In this document: piece after piece, positions 1 to 10,160 of the stretch
Numbering within the stretch: position 1 is the stretch's first letter
Layout: the number at the start of each line of letters is the position of its first letter
Origin: Burkholderiales bacterium
Lineage (GTDB): Bacteria; Pseudomonadota; Gammaproteobacteria; Burkholderiales; Burkholderiaceae_C
Length of the DNA stretch: 32,731 nt
Reading direction: 5' to 3'
Assembly (NCBI GenBank): GCA_028872015.1
Contig: JAGWLO010000044.1
Span: 1-32,731 of the forward strand
The notes under the pieces: model-generated
Told to the model about the DNA's origin: nothing
The model's database searches: none
Seen by the model: only the letters and a program-made list of their open reading frames with translations
Position numbers and translations under genes: made by a program

Positions 1-1
1 C

Positions 2-364
2 ATCCTGGGCAACGGGCGCATTGCCGGCATTGCCGGCATCGTGGCCAGCCCTTTGCGGGCGCTCGTCACGGGCGCGAGCCTGGTGCCCGAAGCGACGCGC
101 CTGTGCTTCATCGCCGGCCTGCTGCTGGCGCCCTGGCTCTGGCGCGTGGTGGCCCCGCTGCCGGGCGGCCGGGTCGACGTGGGATGGGCGGGCGTGGTGG
201 CTGCCGGGCTGCTGGTGGGCGTGGGCGTGCGCATGGGCAACGGCTGCACCAGCGGCCACGGGGTCTGCGGTCTCAGCCGCTTCTCGCTGCGCTCGCTGGT
301 CAACGTGCTGGCCTTCATGGGTGCGGGCGTCGTCACCGTGTTCGTGCTGCGCCACGGGCTCTGA
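2..364 (+). CDS. YeeE/YedE family membrane transporter, N-terminal half subunit (5' truncated by window edge)
   Basis: Only the C-terminal 120 residues are in the window; the frame is open from base 2 and the true start lies upstream. The protein is hydrophobic, with about three membrane segments and the YeeE/YedE hallmark [17 protein letters not shown] near bases 238-282. In that family, which includes the thiosulfate transporter TsuA, the cysteine in this motif lies on the substrate path. The stop codon is followed after 10 nt by a second YeeE-type gene with SD GAGGAG overlapping this stop (364-369), so the two form a split transporter and are surely co-transcribed. The substrate is likely a small sulfur compound such as thiosulfate. 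This is inferred from the family, not shown here. Confidence 0.8.
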   Translation: MLGNGRIAGIAGIVASPLRALVTGASLVPEATRLCFIAGLLLAPWLWRVVAPLPGGRVDVGWAGVVAAGLLVGVGVRMGNGCTSGHGVCGLSRFSLRSLVNVLAFMGAGVVTVFVLRHGL

Positions 365-374
365 GGAGATCGTC

Positions 375-791
375 ATGAGCAACGTCTTCGCCCTGCTCAG
401 CGGGCTGATCTTCGGCCTCGGCCTGATCGCCAGCGGCATGACCGACCCGGGCAAGGTCAAGGGCTTCCTCGACCTGTTCGGCGCCTGGGACCCGAGCCTG
501 GGCCTGGTGATGGGTGGCGCCATCGCCGTGGCCGCCCTGGCCTTCGCGCGGGCCCGCCGGCGTGCGGTGTCGTGGACCGGCAGCCCCATGGAGATCCCCT
601 CCAGCACCGTGATCGACGCCCGGCTCATCGCCGGCGGCGTGCTGTTCGGCATCGGCTGGGGCGTGGCGGGCTATTGCCCCGGGCCGGCGGTCGTGGCCGC
701 CAGCGCCGGCTCGCCGGCGGCCGGGGTGTTCGTGGTCGCGATGCTCGTGGGCATGCACGTGCACGACCACTGGCTCGTCCGGCGGACCTAG
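375..791 (+). CDS. DUF6691 / YeeE-YedE family membrane protein, C-terminal half subunit
   Basis: A 138-residue membrane protein with about four hydrophobic segments. It starts [18 protein letters not shown] and carries [16 protein letters not shown], the conserved opening of the second YeeE repeat. Near the C terminus is [14 protein letters not shown], holding the conserved cysteine. ATG 375 is preceded by a good SD (GAGGAG, 5 nt spacing). It pairs with the truncated gene upstream; together they would make one TsuA-like two-repeat channel. In other proteobacteria such pairs sit with sulfide or thiosulfate detoxification genes, but no such regulator is visible here. The stop TAG overlaps the stop of the convergent thiD gene in the palindrome CTAG at 788-791. 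Confidence 0.8.
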   Translation: MSNVFALLSGLIFGLGLIASGMTDPGKVKGFLDLFGAWDPSLGLVMGGAIAVAALAFARARRRAVSWTGSPMEIPSSTVIDARLIAGGVLFGIGWGVAGYCPGPAVVAASAGSPAAGVFVVAMLVGMHVHDHWLVRRT

Positions 792-1660
792 CGGCCGCCC
801 GCCCGCAGGCGCTGCGCCAGCGGCGCATGGCCGTGATTCAGCGGCCCGCAGCCCTCGCCGGTGCGCACCGCGGCGCCCGCGGCGATGGCCGCGCGCACGT
901 AGTCGCGCGCGGCCGCCACGGCGTCGGCCAGCGCCAGCCCGAGGCCCAGGTGCGCCGCGATCGCCGCCGACAGCGTGCAGCCGGTGCCGTGCAGGTTGCG
1001 GCTGGCGATGCGCGGCGCCTGCCAGGCGCGCAGCCCCTGGTCGTCGGCCAGCAGGTCGGTCACGGTGCCGCCGGCCAGGTGGCCGCCCTTGAGCAGCACG
1101 GCGCGCGCGCCCAGCGCGCGCAGCGCCTGTGCCGCGGCCTCGAACTGCGCGGCCTCGGTGACCGGGTGCCCCAGCAGCAGCGCCGCCTCGTCGAGGTTGG
1201 GCGTCACCACCGTGGCCAGCGGGAACAGCTCGCGCACCAGCACCGCCACGGCGTCCGGCGCCATCAGGCGGTCGCCGCTGGTGGCCACCATCACCGGGTC
1301 CAGCACCACCGGCACCGGCCGCGCCAGCGCGCGCAGGCTGGCCGCGACCGCCTGCACGATGTCGGCCGACAGCAGCATGCCGACCTTGATCGCGTCCAGG
1401 CCGATGTCGCCCGCCACGGCCTCGACCTGCGCCGCCACCAGCGCCGGCGGCAGGCCCTGCACGGCGCTCACGCCGCGCGTGTTCTGCGCCGTCACCGCGG
1501 TGATCGCCGTCATGCCGTAGCAGCCGAGGGCGGCGAAGGTCTTGAGATCGGCCTGCACGCCCGCGCCGCCACCGCTGTCGGAGCCGGCGATGCTGAGCAC
1601 GTGCACATAGCGCGGGGCCGTGGGCGGCCAGGATGGCGGGGTCGGGCGCAGGGAGTTCAT
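788..1660 (-). CDS. thiD: Hydroxymethylpyrimidine / phosphomethylpyrimidine kinase ThiD
   Basis: The 290-residue product phosphorylates HMP and then HMP-phosphate to HMP-diphosphate, the pyrimidine substrate of ThiE, in the cytosol. Visible signatures are [18 protein letters not shown] (residues 23-40), [37 protein letters not shown] and the anion-hole motif GTGCTLSAA (225-233). Length fits a free-standing ThiD (about 265-290) with a short Pro-rich N-terminal tail. ATG 1660 is used because the product from there begins just before the conserved core. The gene is divergent from the TPP-riboswitch/thiC unit, about 50 nt away, and I see no second riboswitch on its own side. Convergent with the YeeE-type gene, with which it shares a stop-codon palindrome. 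Confidence 0.95.
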   Translation of the reverse strand: MNSLRPTPPSWPPTAPRYVHVLSIAGSDSGGGAGVQADLKTFAALGCYGMTAITAVTAQNTRGVSAVQGLPPALVAAQVEAVAGDIGLDAIKVGMLLSADIVQAVAASLRALARPVPVVLDPVMVATSGDRLMAPDAVAVLVRELFPLATVVTPNLDEAALLLGHPVTEAAQFEAAAQALRALGARAVLLKGGHLAGGTVTDLLADDQGLRAWQAPRIASRNLHGTGCTLSAAIAAHLGLGLALADAVAAARDYVRAAIAAGAAVRTGEGCGPLNHGHAPLAQRLRAGGR

Positions 1661-1673
1661 GGGAGCCCATTCT

Positions 1674-1709
1674 GCGATGCGTCCCTCGGCCGGGGGTACC
1701 ATCAGTGGG
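1674..1709 (+). promoter_or_regulatory. Probable thiC promoter (-10 TACCAT)
   Basis: TACCAT at 1697-1702 resembles a sigma-70 -10 box. It would place the transcription start at about 1709, immediately before the first paired base of the TPP riboswitch (1710). No convincing -35 hexamer is visible at the usual distance (around 1674-1680). Assigned mainly from its position relative to the riboswitch. Confidence 0.4.
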
Positions 1710-3805
<2,096 letters not shown>

Positions 3806-3810
3806 GCGCC

Positions 3811-4908
3811 GTGGCCAGGCCGCCGGCCCGGGTGCTCGGCGCCGGCCTGATGGGCCGGCTGCTGGCCTGCGCCCTGGCCGAGCGCGGCCACGCGGTGCAG
3901 CTGTTCGAGGCCGGCGGCCCCGATGGTGCGGGCGCCGCCGCGCACGTGGCCGCGGCGATGCTGGCGCCGCTGGCCGAGTCGGCCGTCACCGAGCCGCCGG
4001 TGGTGCGCATGGGCCTGCATGCGCTGCAGCGCTGGCCGGCGCTGATCGCGGCGCTGCCGGCGCCGGTGTTCTTCCAGCGCCAGGGCACGCTGGTGCTGTG
4101 GCACCGCCAGGACGCGGCCGAGGCCGAGCGCTTCCGGCACCAGCTGCACCGCACCGCGCAGCAGCTGGCGGGGCAGCCGGGGCTGCCCGCGCTGCAGCCG
4201 CTGGACGGCGCCGGCGTCGAGGCGCTCGAGCCCGCGCTGCGCGGCCGCTTCGCGCAGGGCCTGTACCTGCCCGGCGAAGGCCAGCTCGACAACCGCGCGC
4301 TGCTGGCGGCGCTGGGCCGGCGGCTGCAGGACCTGGGCGTGGCGCTGCACTGGCACAGCCCGCGCACGCTGGCCGGCGTGCCGGGTGCTGCCCGGGCCAG
4401 CGAGGGCTGGTGTTTCGACTGCCGCGGCCTGGGCGCGCGGCCCGACTGGGCGGCGCTGCGCGCCGTGCGCGGCGAGGTGCTGCGCGTGCATGCGCCCGAG
4501 GTGACCCTGCAGCGCCCGGTGCGCCTGCTGCACCCGCGCTACCCGCTGTACATCGCCCCCAAGCCGGACGGGCTGTTCGTGATCGGCGCCACCGAGATCG
4601 AGTCCGACGACCGCAGCCCGGCCAGCGTGCGTTCCACCCTCGAGCTGCTCAGCGCCGCCTACGCCGTGCACCCCGGGTTCGCCGAGGCGCGCCTCCTCGA
4701 GCTGTCCACGCAGCTGCGCCCGACGCTGCCCGACAACCTGCCTGCGCTGCGCCGGCCCGCGCCGCGCTGCCTGCAGATCAACGGCCTGTACCGGCACGGC
4801 TTCCTCATCGCCCCGGCGCTGCTGGACGTGGTGCTCGAGCTCGTGGACGGCGGCCGCTCGCCCTTGGCCGCCGCCTTCGGGCTGCACGTCGACGCGCCGG
4901 CCGATTGA
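3811..4908 (+). CDS. thiO: FAD-dependent glycine oxidase ThiO
   Basis: A 365-residue DAO-family flavoprotein that oxidises glycine to the imine used by ThiG in thiazole assembly. The Rossmann motif VLGAGLMG begins at residue 8. A conserved C-terminal block follows (YIAPKPDGLFVIGATEIESDD, then LRPTLPDNLP and GLYRHGFLIAPAL). There is no ATG near the N terminus. GTG 3811 lies 5 nt after the thiC stop and puts the dinucleotide motif at the expected position; no clear SD is seen, so translation is probably coupled to thiC. Gene order thiC-thiO-thiS-thiG supports ThiO over other amine oxidases. Some automated annotations would call it simply an FAD-dependent oxidoreductase. Confidence 0.9.
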   Translation: MARPPARVLGAGLMGRLLACALAERGHAVQLFEAGGPDGAGAAAHVAAAMLAPLAESAVTEPPVVRMGLHALQRWPALIAALPAPVFFQRQGTLVLWHRQDAAEAERFRHQLHRTAQQLAGQPGLPALQPLDGAGVEALEPALRGRFAQGLYLPGEGQLDNRALLAALGRRLQDLGVALHWHSPRTLAGVPGAARASEGWCFDCRGLGARPDWAALRAVRGEVLRVHAPEVTLQRPVRLLHPRYPLYIAPKPDGLFVIGATEIESDDRSPASVRSTLELLSAAYAVHPGFAEARLLELSTQLRPTLPDNLPALRRPAPRCLQINGLYRHGFLIAPALLDVVLELVDGGRSPLAAAFGLHVDAPAD

Positions 4909-4927
4909 AGGCAGGAGCCCCCGCCCC

Positions 4928-5125
4928 ATGCACGTGCTGATCAACCAGCAGCCGCACGAACTGCCCGAGGCCGCCACGCTGGCCGACGCCATCGCCGCGC
5001 TGCGGCCGCCACCCCCCTTTGCCGCCGCGGTGAACCGGCAGTTCGTGCCGCGCCCGGCCTACGCGCAGCGGCAGCTGCAGCCGGGCGACGAGGTCGAGAT
5101 CATCGCCCCGGTGACCGGCGGCTGA
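4928..5125 (+). CDS. thiS: Sulfur carrier protein ThiS
   Basis: A 65-residue ubiquitin-like protein ending in VTGG. The C-terminal Gly-Gly is adenylated and converted to a thiocarboxylate that supplies sulfur to ThiG. Typical ThiS features are the N-terminal NQQPHELPEAATLADAIAAL strand-helix, AVNRQFVPR and GDEVEIIAPVTGG. AGGAG at 4913-4917 is 10 nt before the ATG. It lies between thiO and thiG as usual in betaproteobacteria. The activating enzyme (ThiF or a MoeB-like enzyme) is not in this window. Confidence 0.95.
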   Translation: MHVLINQQPHELPEAATLADAIAALRPPPPFAAAVNRQFVPRPAYAQRQLQPGDEVEIIAPVTGG

Positions 5126-5169
5126 GTCGCCCGCCCGCCCGCACACCCACCGGCCCTGGAAGGCTTCCC

Positions 5170-5991
5170 ATGACGCCCGCGAACGACTCCCACCCCGACC
5201 CCGGCGCCGCGCTCGACGACCCGCTGTGCCTGTACGGCCAGACCTTCGGCAGCCGGCTGCTGCTGGGCACCGCGCGCTTCCCCTCGCCCGCGGTGCTGCA
5301 GGCCGCGGTGCAGCGGGCGCAGCCGGCGATGCTGACGGCCGCGCTGCGGCGCCAGGGCGCGGGCGGCGGGCAGGCCTTCTGGCAGCTGCTGCAGGCGCTG
5401 GCGCTGCCGGTGCTGCCCAACACCGCCGGCTGCCACGGCGTGCAGGAGGTGCTGACCACGGCGCAGATGGCGCGCGAGGTGTTCGACACGCCCTGGATCA
5501 AGCTCGAGCTGATCGGCGACGACTACACGCTGCAGCCGGACACGCTGAACCTGCCCGAAGCGGCGCGGCTGCTGGTGCGCGAAGGTTTCCGGGTGCTGCC
5601 CTACTGCACCGAAGACCTGGTGCTGTGCCAGCGCCTGCTGGACGTTGGCTGCCAGGCGCTGATGCCCTGGGCCGCGCCCATCGGCACCGGCAAGGGCCCC
5701 GTCAACCCCTATGCGCTACGCCAGCTGCGCGAGCGCGTGACGGTGCCGCTGATCGTGGACGCCGGCCTGGGCCTGCCCTCGCACGCCTGCCAGGTGATGG
5801 AATGGGGCTACGACGGCGTGCTGCTCAACACCGCCGTGGCGCTGGCGCAGGACCCGGTGGCGATGGCCGCCGCCTTCGCCGAGGCGGTGCGCGCCGGCCG
5901 TCGCGCCTGGCGCGCCGGCGCGATGCGCGAGCAGGCGCAGGCCCAGCCCAGCACGCCGGTGCTGGGCACGCCGTTCTGGCACCAGGCCTGA
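5170..5991 (+). CDS. thiG: Thiazole synthase ThiG
   Basis: A 273-residue TIM-barrel enzyme that joins deoxyxylulose-5-phosphate, the ThiO-derived imine and ThiS-thiocarboxylate into the thiazole phosphate. The catalytic lysine is K111 in TPWIKLELIGDD. Other hallmarks are the LGTARF start of the barrel, LPNTAGC, VLPYCTEDLVLC, GCQALMPWAAPIGTGKG, IVDAGLGLPSHA and GYDGVLLNTAVA. A short N-terminal tail of about 17 residues precedes the core. It follows thiS by 44 nt and precedes thiE by 82 nt in the same operon. Confidence 0.97.
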   Translation: MTPANDSHPDPGAALDDPLCLYGQTFGSRLLLGTARFPSPAVLQAAVQRAQPAMLTAALRRQGAGGGQAFWQLLQALALPVLPNTAGCHGVQEVLTTAQMAREVFDTPWIKLELIGDDYTLQPDTLNLPEAARLLVREGFRVLPYCTEDLVLCQRLLDVGCQALMPWAAPIGTGKGPVNPYALRQLRERVTVPLIVDAGLGLPSHACQVMEWGYDGVLLNTAVALAQDPVAMAAAFAEAVRAGRRAWRAGAMREQAQAQPSTPVLGTPFWHQA

Positions 5992-6073
5992 GGCGCGATG
6001 CCGGATGCACGAAGCTCGAATTGGCCTGCCCGCCCGGCGCACCACCCGCACCCTCGAGACTGCTGCTCTCACC

Positions 6074-7027
6074 ATGGCCGACACCCCCACCGACCCCACC
6101 ACCACCGACACCTGGGCCCGGGCCATCGTGCAGGCCCACGCCGACCGCCTGGGCCTGCCCGTGGCTGGGTCGGCCCCGCCGGCGCCGGGTGGCGACGACG
6201 GTGCCGACCCGGTGCTGCAGGCCGCGCTGCGGGCTGCGCATGCGCTGGGGTTCGTGGCGGCCGACGCGCTGTGCGTGGCCCGGGCCTGGGTGCGCCAGAC
6301 CCGGCGCACGGGCGCGTTCGACGCCGCGGCCTGGCCCTGCGAGCCGGTCGACTTCGGCCTCGGCCCCCGGCCGCGCGATGGCGCCTTCGCGCCCTGCCCG
6401 CAGGCGCTGGGGCTGTACGCGGTGCTGCCCGACGCGGCCTGGGTGGGCCGGATGGCGCGCGCCGGCGTGCCCACGCTGCAGCTGCGCTTCAAGTCCGACG
6501 ACGCCCGGGCCGTGCAGGCCCAGGTGCGCGCCGCAGTGGCCGCGGTGCAGGGCACCGGTGCGCGCCTGGTCGTCAACGACCATTGGCGTGCCGCCATCGA
6601 CGCCGGCGCCTGGGGCGTGCACCTGGGCCAGGAAGACCTGGACCGCGTCGGCGCCGCGGCGCTGCCGGCGCTGCGCGCGGCCGGCCTGCGCCTGGGCCTG
6701 AGCACCCACGGCTACGCCGAGATGCTGCGCGCCGAGGCGCTGGGCCCGAGCTACATCGCGCTCGGCGCCGTGTTCCCCACCACGCTCAAGGCGATGCCGA
6801 CGCCGCCGCAGGGACTGGGCCGGCTGGCGGTGTACGCGCGGCTGCTGCGCCACCGGCCGCTGGTGGCCATCGGCGGCATCGACGGCGCGCGCCTGGGCGC
6901 CGTGCTGGCCACCGGCGTGGGCTCGGCCGGCGTGGTGCGCGCGCTGGTCGCCGCGGCCGACCCCGAGGCCGCCGCGCGTGCGCTGCTGCGCGGCTTCGAA
7001 GACCGGGCCGCGGCGGCACCGGGGTAG
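6074..7027 (+). CDS. thiE: Thiamine-phosphate synthase ThiE with degenerate ThiD-like N-terminal extension
   Basis: Couples HMP-diphosphate and thiazole phosphate to thiamin phosphate. The ThiE barrel spans about residues 111-310: TLQLRFK (134-140), VVNDHWRAAIDAGAWGVHLGQEDL, STHGYAEM (210-217), YIALGAVFPTTLKAMPTPPQGL, AIGGI, and GVGSAGVVRAL. Free-standing ThiE is about 210 residues; this protein is 317. The first 110 residues hold LQAALRAAHALGFVAADALCVARAWV, which resembles the last helices of ThiD, and the barrel opens with LGLYAVLPDAAW, as in ThiD-ThiE fusions. I infer a decayed ThiD remnant. An in-frame ATG at 6005 with SD-like GAGG (5990-5993) is an alternative start adding 23 residues. 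The start is the least certain point. Confidence 0.9.
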   Translation: MADTPTDPTTTDTWARAIVQAHADRLGLPVAGSAPPAPGGDDGADPVLQAALRAAHALGFVAADALCVARAWVRQTRRTGAFDAAAWPCEPVDFGLGPRPRDGAFAPCPQALGLYAVLPDAAWVGRMARAGVPTLQLRFKSDDARAVQAQVRAAVAAVQGTGARLVVNDHWRAAIDAGAWGVHLGQEDLDRVGAAALPALRAAGLRLGLSTHGYAEMLRAEALGPSYIALGAVFPTTLKAMPTPPQGLGRLAVYARLLRHRPLVAIGGIDGARLGAVLATGVGSAGVVRALVAAADPEAAARALLRGFEDRAAAAPG

Positions 7028-7028
7028 C

Positions 7029-7047
7029 GCCGGCGTTGCGTGCCGGC
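7029..7047. terminator. Candidate bidirectional hairpin between thiE and the aldolase-like gene
   Basis: GCCGGC at 7029-7034 and again at 7042-7047 form a 6-bp stem with a 7-nt loop in the 29-nt gap between convergent genes. There is no U tract on either strand, so intrinsic termination is doubtful. It may be a Rho-associated or 3'-end-stabilising hairpin. Confidence 0.3.
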
Positions 7048-7056
7048 CGCGTGCGC

Positions 7057-8172
7057 TCAGCGCCCGTGGCCGGCCAGCGCCGCGTCCAGCTGCGCGAAGT
7101 GCTCGGCCACCCGCGCCGGGTCGGCCTGCAGCAGGCGGTCGCCGATGGAGATCTCCGTCAGGCTCCAGCCCGGCACCTCGGCCGGCCGCACGCGGTCGAA
7201 CAGCCAGGCACCGGCCTGCAGTGCCAGCGCGTCCCGGGCGGCCAGGGCGGCCTCGGCCGGGGCCTCGAAGTACAGGTGCAGCATGTTGGTCTGCGGCACG
7301 GCCGGGTTGACGCGCAGCCGCGCCAGCGGGGCCAGCTGCGCGGCCAGTGCCAGCGTGCGCCGGTACAGCGCCGGCATCAGCGCCAGGCGCTCGTCGAAGC
7401 GCATCGCCGCCGAGGCCACCAGCGGGCTCAGGTGGACCAGGGTGCCGCCCAGGCGCCGCCGCCAGCGCCGCGCCTGCGCGATGAAGTCGTCGCTGCCGGC
7501 CAGCACCGCGCCGGCCAGGCCGCCGATGCCCTTGTAGACCGAGACGTAGACCGAGTCGAAGCCGGCCGCGATCTCGGCATGCGGCCGGCCGTAGCAGGCC
7601 GCGCTTTCCCACAGCCGCGCGCCGTCCATGTGCAGCCGCACGCCGCGCGCGCGGGCGGCGGCCTTCAGGGCCTCCAGCTCGTCCCAGCTGGGCAGCTGCC
7701 CGCCGGCCTCGCGGATCGGCAGCTCGACGACGACGCAGGCCAGCGGCTGGCGGCAGGCCGCCAGGTCGCCGGCCAGCATCGGCCGCAGGCGATCCCCGAT
7801 CGGCACGGCGTGCGCCTGCAGCAGCGCCGCGTAGGCCTCTTCCTCGTGCAGCAGCAGGTGCGAGGTGGGGTGCAGGCCGAAGCGCGGCAGCCGGGCGGCC
7901 TCGGTCCAGATGCGCACCGCGCTCAGCTGCGCCATCACGCCGCTGGGCATGAACACCGCGGCCGGCTGGCCGAGCAGGGCCGCGAGCTTGTGCTCGAAGC
8001 CTGCGACCAGCGCGCCGTCGCCGTAGACGTCGTGCTCCACGCCCTGGGCTTCGCACCAGTCGGCGAGTTGCCGGAAGTCCTGGGCGGCGCTGACGAAGCC
8101 GAAGCCGGGCACCACCAGCGTGCAGCGCAGGCGCAGCTGCTGGCGCTGCTCGGGGGTGAGTGGGGCGGCCAT
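7057..8172 (-). CDS. PLP-dependent threonine-aldolase-family lyase
   Basis: A 371-residue member of the beta-eliminating lyase/threonine aldolase fold. Visible parts are HDVYGDG (47-53), FMPSGVMAQ, the PLP-stacking region HPTSHLLLHEEEAY (101-114), HMDGARLWES with the pyridine-binding D183, and the Schiff-base lysine K214 in SVYKGIGGLAG. The canonical N-terminal DFRSDT motif of L-threonine aldolases is not present; instead there is a 45-residue N-terminal stretch containing DFRQLADW. The usual reaction, splitting L-threonine or allo-threonine to glycine and acetaldehyde, is therefore likely but not certain. Its start overlaps the stop of the upstream acyl-CoA synthetase (TGATG, minus strand 8174-8170), so the two are translationally coupled. 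Confidence 0.8.
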   Translation of the reverse strand: MAAPLTPEQRQQLRLRCTLVVPGFGFVSAAQDFRQLADWCEAQGVEHDVYGDGALVAGFEHKLAALLGQPAAVFMPSGVMAQLSAVRIWTEAARLPRFGLHPTSHLLLHEEEAYAALLQAHAVPIGDRLRPMLAGDLAACRQPLACVVVELPIREAGGQLPSWDELEALKAAARARGVRLHMDGARLWESAACYGRPHAEIAAGFDSVYVSVYKGIGGLAGAVLAGSDDFIAQARRWRRRLGGTLVHLSPLVASAAMRFDERLALMPALYRRTLALAAQLAPLARLRVNPAVPQTNMLHLYFEAPAEAALAARDALALQAGAWLFDRVRPAEVPGWSLTEISIGDRLLQADPARVAEHFAQLDAALAGHGR

Positions 8173-10034
8173 CAGGCGAGCACGATCTCGGTCTCGAACA
8201 GGTAGGCCGCCAGGGCCTGCGCCAGCGCCGGCTGTCGGGCCCGGGCCGCGGCCGGCAGCGTCACCCGCACGCGCAGGCCGCGGCGGCCGCCCTCGTGCAC
8301 CTGCAGCTGCGCCTCGGGCAGGCCCAGGGGGCCGCGCAACTGCTGCTGCAGCAGCCGCACCGCCGCCTCGCAGCGCAGGGCCGGCTTGTAGATCTTGCCC
8401 ACCGTGGTGAGCGGGATCGCATCGACGATGTGGATCTGCTTCGGCCATGCCGGGCGCTCGGCGATGGTCCGGCGGGCGTGGTCGTGCAGTTCGTCCTCGC
8501 TGGCCTGGGTGCCGGGGCGCAGCGCCACGAAGCACACCGGCAGCTCGCCGGCGTAGGCGTCGGGCATGCCCACCGCGGCGGCCAGCGCCACCGCCGGGTG
8601 GGTGGCCATCGCGTTCTCGATCATCAGCGGGTCGATGTTGTGGCCGCTGCGGATGATCAGGTCCTTGGCACGGCCGGCGATGTGGATGCGGCCGGCTTCG
8701 TCGGTGCTGCCCAGGTCGCCGGTGTTGAGCACGCCGTGCTCGATCACGCCGGCGTCGTGGGCCGGGTCGCGGTAGCCGGGCGAGACATGCGGGCCCTGCA
8801 CCGTGATGACGCCGATCTCGCCCGGCGCGCATGGCACGCCCAGGCGGCCGTCGGCCTCGAGCCGGCGGATCTCGACCCGCGTGTAGGGCAGGGCCCAGCC
8901 GACCGAGCCGATGCCGCCGGGGCCGGCCACCGGGTCGATGGCGATCAGGCCCGAGGCCTCGGTCATGCCGTAGACCTCGTACAGGTTCTTGCCCGTGACC
9001 TGGCGGAAGCGCGCGCCCACCGCCGGCGGCAGCGACGCGGCGCCGCAGAAGCCGGCGCGCACGGCGCCGATGTCGGCATCGCCCGGTGGCACCTCGAGCA
9101 CCGCGCCCACCGAGGTGGGCACCGCCCCCACGAGGGTGGCGCCGTGCTGCGCCGCCAGCCGCCAGTAGCCCTGCACCATGGCCGGGTTGCGCAGGCCGGC
9201 CGGCGACATCACCAGCAGCCCGGTGCCGGCCAGGAAGGGGCTGAGCGCGCAGAACACGGTGCCGCCCACATGAAACAGCGGCAGCGTGGCGGTCAGCGTG
9301 TCGCGGGGCCGCATGTCGCCCAGCACCGCGCCGCCCAGCGCCGCCACGAGCTGGCTGCGGTGCGTGTGCGCCACCAGCTTGGGCGTGCCGGTGGTGCCGC
9401 CGGTGTGGAAGTAGGCGCAGACGTCGCCATCGCGGCCGGGCGCCGCGAACACCAGCCGGTCGTCGGGCTGGGCCGCCAGCGCATCGTGGAAGTCGATCAC
9501 GCCCGGCTCCGGCGGCGTGCCCGGCGCGGCCACGCGCAGCAGCGTCAGGCCGGGCACGCGTGCGCGCAGCGCCAGCGCCTTGGGCCAGATGTCCAGCGCC
9601 GGGTGCGGGCCCAGCGCCACCAGGATGCGCGCGCCGCTGGCCTGCAGCAGCGCCGCGATGGCCTCGGGCTGGAGCAGGAAGTTGATCGGCACCGCATACC
9701 CCGCGGCCTCGGCGCCCCACAGCGCGTAGTGCGTCTCCACCAGGCTGGGCAGCATGTAGGCCACGCCGGGGCGGACGCCGCCCAGGGCCGCGAACAGGTT
9801 GGCCGCGCGCCGCACGCCGGCCAGCAACTCGCCGAAGCTCACGCGCCGCGGCTGCTCGTCGGCCGCACCCGTCATCAGCATCGTGATCGCGGCGCGTTGC
9901 GGCCACTTTGAGGCGGCGCCGATGAAGACGTCGAGCACGCTGCGTTCGGGCAGACGCTGGTCGAGCGTCATCGCCGCCTCGAAGCGCGCGATGTCCTCGC
10001 GGCTGCGCACGGGTGATTCGGGCAGGTGGGCCAT
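8172..10034 (-). CDS. Acyl-CoA synthetase (AMP-dependent synthetase/ligase family)
   Basis: A 620-residue ANL-superfamily enzyme that activates a carboxylic acid as acyl-AMP and then acyl-CoA. The motifs are complete: P-loop YFHTGGTTGTPKLV, AVPTSVGAVL, A5 YEVYGMTEASG, A7 LNTGDLGSTDEAG, A8 GRAKDLIIRSGHNIDP, and the catalytic lysine region TTVGKIYKP near the C terminus. Some 60 further residues follow the catalytic lysine. ATG 10034 is chosen since GGAG lies 9 nt upstream; an in-frame TTG at 10043 is less likely. Substrate cannot be told from sequence; medium or long fatty acids are usual for this clade. Its coupling to a threonine-aldolase-like gene is notable. Divergent from the gene at 10161. 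Confidence 0.88.
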   Translation of the reverse strand: MAHLPESPVRSREDIARFEAAMTLDQRLPERSVLDVFIGAASKWPQRAAITMLMTGAADEQPRRVSFGELLAGVRRAANLFAALGGVRPGVAYMLPSLVETHYALWGAEAAGYAVPINFLLQPEAIAALLQASGARILVALGPHPALDIWPKALALRARVPGLTLLRVAAPGTPPEPGVIDFHDALAAQPDDRLVFAAPGRDGDVCAYFHTGGTTGTPKLVAHTHRSQLVAALGGAVLGDMRPRDTLTATLPLFHVGGTVFCALSPFLAGTGLLVMSPAGLRNPAMVQGYWRLAAQHGATLVGAVPTSVGAVLEVPPGDADIGAVRAGFCGAASLPPAVGARFRQVTGKNLYEVYGMTEASGLIAIDPVAGPGGIGSVGWALPYTRVEIRRLEADGRLGVPCAPGEIGVITVQGPHVSPGYRDPAHDAGVIEHGVLNTGDLGSTDEAGRIHIAGRAKDLIIRSGHNIDPLMIENAMATHPAVALAAAVGMPDAYAGELPVCFVALRPGTQASEDELHDHARRTIAERPAWPKQIHIVDAIPLTTVGKIYKPALRCEAAVRLLQQQLRGPLGLPEAQLQVHEGGRRGLRVRVTLPAAARARQPALAQALAAYLFETEIVLA

Positions 10035-10160
10035 GACGGGCAACTCCGGCAGGATGCGGCGCCGCAGACGTTAATCGAGCGCAGCCGCGGCGGGTACGGC
10101 GGCCAACCCGCGGGCGCTTACAGTGGTCCCGGCGCGAGCCGTATCGCTGGGAGCCTCGCC

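Noticed and set aside
10026-10160. N-terminal extension of the Pro-rich protein back to 10026
   Set aside because: The extension overlaps the divergent acyl-CoA synthetase start and has no hydrophobic or conserved features; TTG 10161 has a strong SD.
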